Assembly: GCA_033782935.1 (NCBI GenBank)
Contig: JAWQEG010000169.1
Location: 806,001-870,000 of the forward strand
Direction: 5' to 3'
DNA length: 64,000 nt
Origin: Petrolisthes cinctipes
Taxonomy: Eukaryota; Arthropoda; Malacostraca; Decapoda; Porcellanidae
Shown here: positions 59,175 through 64,000 of the stretch, piece after piece
Layout: each line of letters opens with the position of its first letter
Numbering within the stretch: position 1 is the stretch's first letter
Notes under the pieces: model-generated
Seen by the model: the letters and a program-made list of their open reading frames with translations, nothing else
Told to the model about the DNA's origin: nothing
The model's database searches: none
Position numbers and translations under genes: made by a program

Positions 59175-60299
59175 AGATCTATTTATCAAATAGGCTCGTG
59201 TGCGCAAATCTTTGTCAGCACTACTTTAGATGTGTATGATGAAGCCGTCCCAGATCTACCGTGACTCCATTATTTCATAGCAGAAATAACGCTTTTGGCA
59301 TTCACACGTTACTTTCTGTCATTTTATATTTTTCATTATAAGAAAATGGAACTCAAAAACTACAATAATTATGGCAAATTGCTCAAACTGTTGAATACAT
59401 CCTGGCAAGAAATACCAAATATGGCAACTCTGCTCCACTCGCCAGTGGAAATAAACTTACCAACCCTATGTAGCACTAGTAATAGGGGTGGTTCAATAAC
59501 TTTGTTTGCAGAATGTACATGCTTTGACTTACTGTATCTATGCCAGCAAAGAGCATGTCGAGGATGAGGGTGACGACATCCTTGCGAGAAAGTCCAGGCT
59601 TGGTGAGGAGCGATTCCATCAGGGTCAGCTCTTCATCTGTGTCTTGTTTTTTGGCCATCAGTGAGGCCTCTGTCTCCTGGATGTTTTCGTCTGCTATTCT
59701 GGTTAACACAAGTATAAAAAGTTAAGGGGATAGTAACGTTTGTTGCACTCGCTGACCATAAAAACTAACCCACCTGAGTTGAAGCCTGAGATTTGGAGCA
59801 AGGGGGTTTCTGGACAACATCCCATCGAGTGAAACCCTTCATTTATTTCTGTTACATGACTGTTACCAAGTCATGTGCACCTGACATGAGGATGGGTGGC
59901 GATGGCTTCAAGTCCTCGATTGTACAGTTACAATCAATGGTCAGGCATCAGGAGAATGAAAGTGACCCATCTGAATGAATCATAAACCATTGTTACGGAG
60001 ATCAACAGCTATAATTTGACATTATCATATGAGGCCATCTCATTCAAAGGTGGTGTAGGACTATTGGGCGTAACTGTACAAATATAAATTTACTAACCTC
60101 AAAAATTCATGATGCTTCTTCTTGAGCTCCTTAAATTGCTTTGTAGGGAAGATTTTCCACAATGGGTTTTCCACTTCCACATTATTGAGGAGGGTGAAGA
60201 TTCTGTTGACCAGATTGATAAGCTTCATGGGTCCCGAGTCTTCTGTCAGGTTTGGCACCAGACAACCCAGTCGCCTATTCAGGGCAACTAAACCCACCG
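40745..60299 (-). CDS. Mitochondrial-clan cytochrome P450 (CYP302A1/disembodied-like), C-terminal six exons
   Basis: Six exons join in frame on the minus strand: 60299-60098, 59698-59533, 56859-56690, 55455-55377, 52608-52405 and 40855-40745 (stop TGA 40747-40745). They encode about 310 C-terminal residues with no stop. Landmarks in order are 'VGLVALNRRLGCL', the I-helix oxygen groove 'AGIDTTSHT' built across a splice junction, K-helix 'ESLR', 'PERWLR', the haem loop 'FGAGTRMCIGRR' with its Cys ligand, and 'AEQEM'. The 'RxCxGRRxAExE' pattern marks the mitochondrial clan, which takes electrons from adrenodoxin. The C terminus 'YKYEDMDMISRLV' resembles the ecdysteroid 22-hydroxylase type (Halloween gene disembodied), but CYP314/315 or another mitochondrial CYP is not excluded. 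N-terminal exons are not in the window. The last intron is 11.5 kb and full of transposons. Confidence 0.9.
41080..41400 (+). repeat. tRNA-derived SINE with pyrimidine-rich body
   Basis: Head: 'gccatgtagttcagatatag' (A box region) and 'taggtttgaacctcacc' (B box). Body: 'gtgcccctttggataag', 'ctccaactttcctcc', 'tgcctgctgtccctcc' and 'ccttgtaactacaaag'. This copy ties the dispersed pyrimidine-rich bodies of the window to a Pol III type head. Confidence 0.65.
42424..43190 (+). pseudogene. Tc1-like transposase remnant
   Basis: Reads 'EKPSVTPQHKAERLRCAKMY', 'DLDFWRSVIFT' followed by a damaged first catalytic Asp region, 'RFHPNNICVVNRSGRVS', then after frame changes a 'DRSSIHTSAI' second Asp block and 'NTIEYLWGIMKSEWE' where the third acidic residue lies. 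Order and spacing fit a DD34D/E Tc1 transposase missing its N-terminal helix-turn-helix. It lies in the intron of the P transposase pseudogene. Confidence 0.8.
43771..44422. mobile_element. PIF/Harbinger-like MITE, 652 bp, TTA target site
   Basis: Left 'TGCCCGGTTCACATTAGC' and the complement of the right end are identical for 18 bases and continue as an imperfect repeat to about 58 bp ('GATCCGACATCC', 'TCAATGACGTCA'). TTA flanks both sides (43768-43770, 44423-44425). A second copy of the left terminus, 'CCCCGGTTCACATATACACG', lies inside at 44341 in direct orientation, so an element may have inserted into a relative. No ORF with a known domain. Confidence 0.87.
44912..44964. repeat. (CT)n microsatellite
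   Basis: About 26 CT units ending in CAG, directly before the P transposase coding block, where it could act as a polypyrimidine tract of a 3' splice site. Confidence 0.95.
45352..45557. mobile_element. Foldback MITE copy 4, 206 bp
   Basis: Begins 'AGGGGGTGCGGGAGTAGG' after TA (45350-45351). Ends 'CCGCACCCCCT' before TA (45558-45559). It splits the P transposase coding sequence; deleting it with one TA rejoins the two flanks. Confidence 0.9.
46529..46552 (+). other. 2A-like ribosome-skipping motif (D-V-E-L-N-P-G-P)
   Basis: Residues 30-37 of the LINE ORF match the canonical D-(V/I)-E-x-N-P-G-P exactly. It is preceded by a hydrophobic stretch (residues 9-26). In active 2A sequences the ribosome skips the Gly-Pro bond, releasing the upstream peptide and continuing translation. 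Such motifs are known at the N-terminus of some non-LTR retrotransposon proteins. Confidence 0.75.
47092..48372. mobile_element. DNA element with imperfect TIRs interrupting the LINE endonuclease
   Basis: The endonuclease frame stops making sense after 'AALDFSSI' and resumes at 'LVVGPTHVRGG'. Left 'ggcgtgacgtcacgatgtaa' with 'ccgccatgttggtag' pairs with the right 'taccaacgtggccgcc' and 'caccgtgacgtcac'. The 'gtgacgtcac' plus 'tgtaaaca' block recalls the subterminal DNA of the P element at 20.5 kb. No target duplication could be fixed. Confidence 0.65.
47147..47330. repeat. Repeat shared (inverted) with 61670-61890
   Basis: 'gccatttggtatttttcatt' and 'gtttggtaatat', then 'gattaacttacagtactac', recur in reverse order and orientation at 61675-61880. 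The second copy has inverted ends of its own, suggesting a small MITE family. Confidence 0.65.
53030..55100 (+). repeat. Cluster of five or more SINE bodies in a P450 intron
   Basis: Successive pyrimidine-rich copies at about 53090-53240, 53380-53560, 54220-54360, 54400-54560 and 54880-55080 share 'cccctt', 'tcatttcttcaactgtcc'-like, 'cgtgcttgctgtccctcc' and 'ccttctcc..ttgtactacaaggtcttc'-like blocks. The first follows a LINE-like 'ccctccgggaactcc' tail with ATCT repeats. All face the plus strand, opposite to the P450 gene. Confidence 0.65.
53700..53882 (+). repeat. Retroelement 3' end with (CAA)n tail
   Basis: Ends 'ccccgggagaacat' followed by 'caacaacaacaacaac'. The upstream 'cactgcgaccagagtgtacc' and 'ggaggccattctgcc' form a GC-rich hairpin-like block. 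No coding remnant, so SINE versus LINE end is undecided. Confidence 0.45.
57625..57860 (+). repeat. SINE copy with B-box-like head and pyrimidine-rich body
   Basis: 'ttgagttcgaaacctgttcc' fits a Pol III B box, followed by 'gggccccctttcgaacctg' and a body with 'tttcttcaacttttctgtc' and 'catgcttgcagtctctcc'. Confidence 0.6.
58800..58918. repeat. 20-bp minisatellite 'ctacacaagctctaccaaga', six units
   Basis: Five near-identical units and a diverged sixth. Confidence 0.93.
59145..59171. repeat. (TA)n microsatellite
   Basis: About 13 TA units. Confidence 0.95.
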
Positions 60300-60534
60300 C
60301 TGCAGTCACAAAAACAAATAGTGCATGTCAAATGACAGGTGTTATATTGATGCTCTCATTATATATAGTTGTTGCCATTATAATATATACTTGCCACCTT
60401 TTTATATTTGTTGCCATTATCATTATATTGTTGCCATTATACTAAGGGTGGCAGATACGTTTGTGGTCTGAAGGTAATGGCTTCATAGGCATTGTATACA
60501 TAAATTTTTTTTTTTTTAGCAGCATGGTCTCAAC

Positions 60535-61130
60535 TTCTACGACAGAGAGTCGGGTATTCAGGCTGAATTTTCCTGTCATCCTACATCATCAATAGTGAAC
60601 TATTTATCTGCTTTCTTCGACGTAGCTCTGATGACGTTTAGGACGCAGGAAATTAACAACTTTAGAGAACTGTTATTCAGTTTTTGCAATGTGCCTGATA
60701 AAGAACACTCTAAGATGTTGGCCTGGATTAACGTGACAATTGCCGAGATGTGTGTGTGGTTAGCGCTGACAATCTTGATGCCACATTGCAGAAGACATCG
60801 CCTGAAGGACTGCTGGACCAAGGACGATCTATTTACCACGCCTATCTTCAGGAGGTATATGACCAGGGACCGCTACAGAGACATTCTGACATTTCTCCAC
60901 TTCACTCCCAACATGGGCCCACAACCCAATGATACGCTGTGAAAGTTACGAGACCCGTTCTGACCCTGTTCCTGGAAACATACGGGTGTTCTTTCGACCA
61001 TTCCAGAAGCTGGTTAACGACAAGTCTCTCGTTCTGTTCAGGGGAAGACTATCTTTCATGCAGTATATACCATAGAAGGGGCATAGATTTGGCATCAAAT
61101 TTTATGTCATTTGCAAATGTAAGCCTAGAT
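60535..61130 (+). pseudogene. piggyBac-type transposase remnant
   Basis: Plus strand encodes 'FFDVALMTFRTQEINNF', 'MLAWINVTIAEMCVWLALTI', 'LMPHCRRHRLKDCWTKDD', 'TPIFRRYMTRDRYRDILTFL', then after frameshifts 'FRPFQKL'-like, 'LVLFRGRLSFMQYI' and 'HRFGIKFYVICKCK'. These are consecutive blocks of the DDE_Tnp_1_7 (piggyBac) domain. It stops abruptly at the 3' end of LINE copy C, so the rest was displaced. At least three frame breaks make it inactive. Confidence 0.85.
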
Positions 61131-61669
61131 GATTAATCGATAGATGATGCCAGTAGGCATCTCGTCGCGCAACAGCCAAGTTAATATACCACCCCACATA
61201 ATACTAAATTATTGAGAATTCAAAATATAGTTATCTATTATAATTTATAAAATTTATACGTTTATAAGCCAGGCTTTACTACCCCAAAAGGGAGAAGCAG
61301 CATGATTAAAAGGACATGCCATCCAAAACTTACATTATACTAAAACAACCTTATTAAGTAAATTATATAAAAGAGTAAAAATAGAAGCGAAAGAAACATT
61401 AAAATATCTAAAACGGAAGCCATAAAATTCACAACTTGTGGAGGAGGCCAACCTCCTCCACAAAGGAGAGGGTGCTCCCTCTCACACTAAAATCCTCCTC
61501 CCCAAGCACCTGAGAGAAGTTGTAAAAATCGTCCCCCACACTGTACTTGGAGTGGTACAGTCGGCAAAAAAAAATATCAACACCACCCTTACATTGAAAT
61601 TTAAAAAAAATTGTGCGGGAAGGTTGGTACACTTGATGTGTGGATCCCACAGACCACCGCCCACCCGGG

Positions 61670-61890
61670 AAGGGTTACCAGATTTGAAATCTGCCTCATT
61701 ACCAAACTCCTTAATTTTTATTGTGTATATGAAGGTTTTGTAGTACTGTAAGTTAATATAAAAGACACTCCACCATTCTGGTCCAATATCCAATCATAAT
61801 TACTTATTACCAAACAGATTTTTATTACCAAAGTGGTCCTGATTTGGTAATGAAAAATACCAAATGGCAACTCGGGGTGGCTGCCGCCTC
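61670..61890. repeat. Small MITE-like repeat, inverted copy of 47147-47330
   Basis: Begins 'ttaccagatttgaaatctgc' and ends 'aaaataccaaatggcaac', which are imperfect inverted repeats. Internal 'gtagtactgtaagttaat' matches the other copy inverted. Confidence 0.6.
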
Positions 61891-61933
61891 CCGCTGCACA
61901 CACCTTGTGTTGCCACCCCACTAGACAATACAG

Positions 61934-62388
61934 CAGTGCCTCCATTTTAGGGTAAAATACCCTAATGTAGGATAATCTGACTCTTATTTAGAAGAATTTT
62001 GGGTAATGCCTAATTTGGGGTAATTTTTGGGCAAAAATATTTAAAAAACGTGACAAAATCTATCGAAAATGAAGAATAGCACACAAAGCTATTGTAGACA
62101 TGAACAAAAAAGTCAGAAGTTAATAAAAAATACTGAGGTTTACATTGCTTTACAAATTTGGTAAACCCATCAAGTTATCCATAATGCAGTGTATTGGGAC
62201 ATAACCCAACTAACGTGATGCTGGCCACTGGTTGTGGCAATATATATAATCTATTTTAGTTTGTCTTATATATGATCCTAAATGACTATGTGTAATAATG
62301 CACTGCATTATTCTACGATGTTGCCGACTTCTTAGGGTAACACTGACTCGATTCTAGGGTAATATTTTCGGAGCTCACGGAAGCCCTG
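61934..62388. mobile_element. hAT MITE, 455 bp, 8-bp TSD
   Basis: Ends 'CAGTGCCTCC' and (complement) 'CAGGGCTTCC' are inverted. CAATACAG is duplicated at 61926-61933 and 62389-62396. 'tagggtaa' motifs recur near both ends, echoing the 'aaggtaat' subterminal motifs of the hAT at 11.1 kb. Confidence 0.9.
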
Positions 62389-64000
62389 CAATACAGCTGA
62401 TTCCCTCTCCCTCTATGACACACAAAATATCCACCATACAAACACTTAATGCGCTGTTAAAATGTTTGGAGCATTGAAAAAATGAAATGTAATGCGATAA
62501 ATAATTCTCTACTGAATCATTGGACGAATTTGGTGAATCCGATATGAATCTATGGTAATAATTAATGTGCACGTTGTAGGCTCTTGTCTATGACAACTTA
62601 TTCATAATAACATATGAATGAATAACATAATAACATCATTAAGGGAGCTATTACAAAAACCTCTCCTTTCTGTTTTACCTTGCAAAACACATTCAGTAAT
62701 TTCGTCCTTTCATGATAATTTTAATATACTTTAATTCGGGAAAGAATAATAAGTGATCAAGAGCAATTACTATTTGCAAATTCATTATTATAAAATACTA
62801 AAAGTATGTGAGTACTTCAGAACAAGAGAAAACTTTGAAAACTCACAGTGGAGGAACGACCAGTGCTTAGGGAACCGCACACATCATTCCTCTTCGACTG
62901 TCAACACATTACTGAGGTGGGCTCAGATGCCAGACTGCCAGAGGCGCGGCCGTAAGCGGGGCATGTGTAGTCAGGAATGCCAACCCTACATGGCACTCTC
63001 CATAAGGGTGGTGTTGATAATGTTTTTGCTGACTGTACCTACGACAAAGGTCCCCAAGGCTAAGGCACTCCACAAGAAGATGACGCACAGTCAAGGGGGC
63101 TAGACAATCATCACAGTAGGGAGGGGGTGACCTCTCCATTAAAAATCCATGGATCAAACGTGAGAGGCCAATGTGGACAAGGGCAAGAGCCGTCTCCCAC
63201 AAAACCAAGCACTGGCGGATGCTGCGGAGCTTCTTAGCCATGATGGCATTCTATCTGTCCTGTTAGCAGGAACAAACGGCAACATCAATGTAGGGTCGAA
63301 GGTTAACAACAGTTACCTGATGATGCCAGGAAGGAGGTTGAGCACTAGAGGCCACAGCCTTAGCCAGGGCGTCAGCCCGCTCATTCTCATCGACACCCAC
63401 ATGAGCTGGGACCAAACAAAATGTGACTCTGCGGACACGACGTCCCAGGAGGATATTCCACACAAGAATGGCCAACACCAGGAGATGGGAAGAGATAAAA
63501 TTGCCCAAGGCCTGCAAGGCATTTCAGGAATCACTAAAAATAGTAAAAGAAGGCTGCAGGAGAGTAACATTATTTGGAGGGCATATAAAATGGCCTAGAG
63601 CACGGCAGTAAAAATAGGCATGACAGAAGGGACCCTGCCGCCGGGATAAAAGTCAGGAAAGACAGCCCCAAACCAACTCCAGCATCAGACTTTGACTCAT
63701 CAGTGTACACAGGGAGGGACCCCCTGTGAGTGGAGGCATGCTCTAAGAAGAGGGAGCGAGCCTCTGGAGGAGGAAGAGATTCCTTTTTGTCTTAAAAGTA
63801 AGTCCAAGAGTGAACTTCTTGGAGAAGCCATGGAGCCACCCTGGGGACACGTACAGGACAAATCTCAAGGTCAGCAATGACTAACTCCTCCATTGCCTTT
63901 CTGACTCGAAAGCCAAAGGGACATGGTGTGCAAATATGTGAGAAGTAGTCCTGAGTAGTCCAGAAGTGGCTGCCTTGTCGTGGTGGGGGGGGGCTTGCAA

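Larger units (their letters stand above)
61558..63035. mobile_element. Tc1/mariner-type element, 1.48 kb, TA target site, inside LINE copy C
   Basis: Left end 'CAGTCGGCAAAAAAAAATAT' and the complement of the right end, 'CAGTCAGCAAAAACATTAT', share a further 'CAACACCACCCTTA'. TA borders at 61556-61557 and 63036-63037. LINE copy B has the unbroken target 'aggTAcctacga', so the empty site is visible in the same window. No transposase is recognised, and a hAT MITE is nested within. Confidence 0.92.
61131..64000 (-). mobile_element. LINE with RNase H domain, copy C, continues past the window, interrupted by a MITE
   Basis: The 3' end lies at 61131 ('tcgatagatgatgcc' on plus) and the element runs to the right edge. 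Pieces 61131-61557 and 63036-64000 align with copies A and B. The minus strand carries RT C-terminal text ('EELVIADLEICPVRVPRVA'-like), 'YTDESKSDAGVG' (first RNase H Asp), 'MQALGNFISSH' and 'VDENERADALAKAVAS'. Stops and frame breaks are present. It inserted into the piggyBac remnant. Confidence 0.83.

Noticed and set aside
60300..64000. N-terminal exons of the P450
   Set aside because: No upstream sequence with P450 helices A-F or a mitochondrial leader was found among the nested transposons; they likely lie beyond the window.
1..64000. CRISPR-like arrays among the many short tandem repeats
   Set aside because: Repeats are contiguous or separated by related sequence, not by unique spacers, and the genome is eukaryotic.

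Overview
The window is nuclear DNA from an arthropod, most likely a decapod crustacean. The evidence is short TTAGG-type repeats (the arthropod telomere motif), dense microsatellites and minisatellites, tRNA-derived SINEs, many decaying LINE and DNA transposons, and a split cytochrome P450 gene resembling an ecdysteroid-pathway enzyme. Introns are long and AT-rich. Nothing bacterial, no rRNA gene, no functional tRNA gene and no CRISPR array was seen. The species call is inference.

Two host genes look intact where the window covers them. A RING finger/coiled-coil protein (minus strand, exons 3544 down to 479) continues beyond position 1. A mitochondrial-clan cytochrome P450 (minus strand, exons from 60299 down to a stop at 40745) is missing its N-terminal exons, which lie beyond the right edge or are hidden in repeats. 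All visible splice phases agree. A third host locus, an immunoglobulin-domain gene (25.6-27.7 kb, plus strand), is broken by frameshifts, a bad donor site and two MITE insertions.

The rest is mainly mobile DNA, much of it nested. 4.3-11 kb: LINE fragments and MITEs. 11-12.5 kb: a G-rich foldback element carrying a hAT transposon with a perfect 8-bp target duplication. 18.6-24.8 kb: a TA-flanked Tc1/mariner-like element carrying a 4.27-kb THAP-bearing P-superfamily transposon with a perfect 8-bp duplication, plus a nearby footprint of a second, excised P copy. 29-33 kb: two LINEs in opposite orientation. 33.6-38.9 kb: a Gypsy fragment, two or three TTAA-flanked elements and a CR1 LINE carrying a SINE. 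40.9-52.4 kb: one 11.5-kb P450 intron holding a degraded P-element transposase gene, itself broken by a Tc1 remnant, a Harbinger-like MITE, a foldback MITE and a 4.6-kb LINE whose ORF carries a 2A-like motif. 60.5-64 kb: a piggyBac remnant interrupted by an RNase H-encoding LINE, interrupted by a TA-flanked MITE, interrupted by a hAT MITE.

The strongest themes are (i) P-superfamily transposons represented by three independent traces, and (ii) at least four copies of a palindromic G/C-strand-asymmetric foldback MITE flanked by TA. Boundaries given with TSDs were read base by base. Boundaries of LINE and SINE fragments are approximate.
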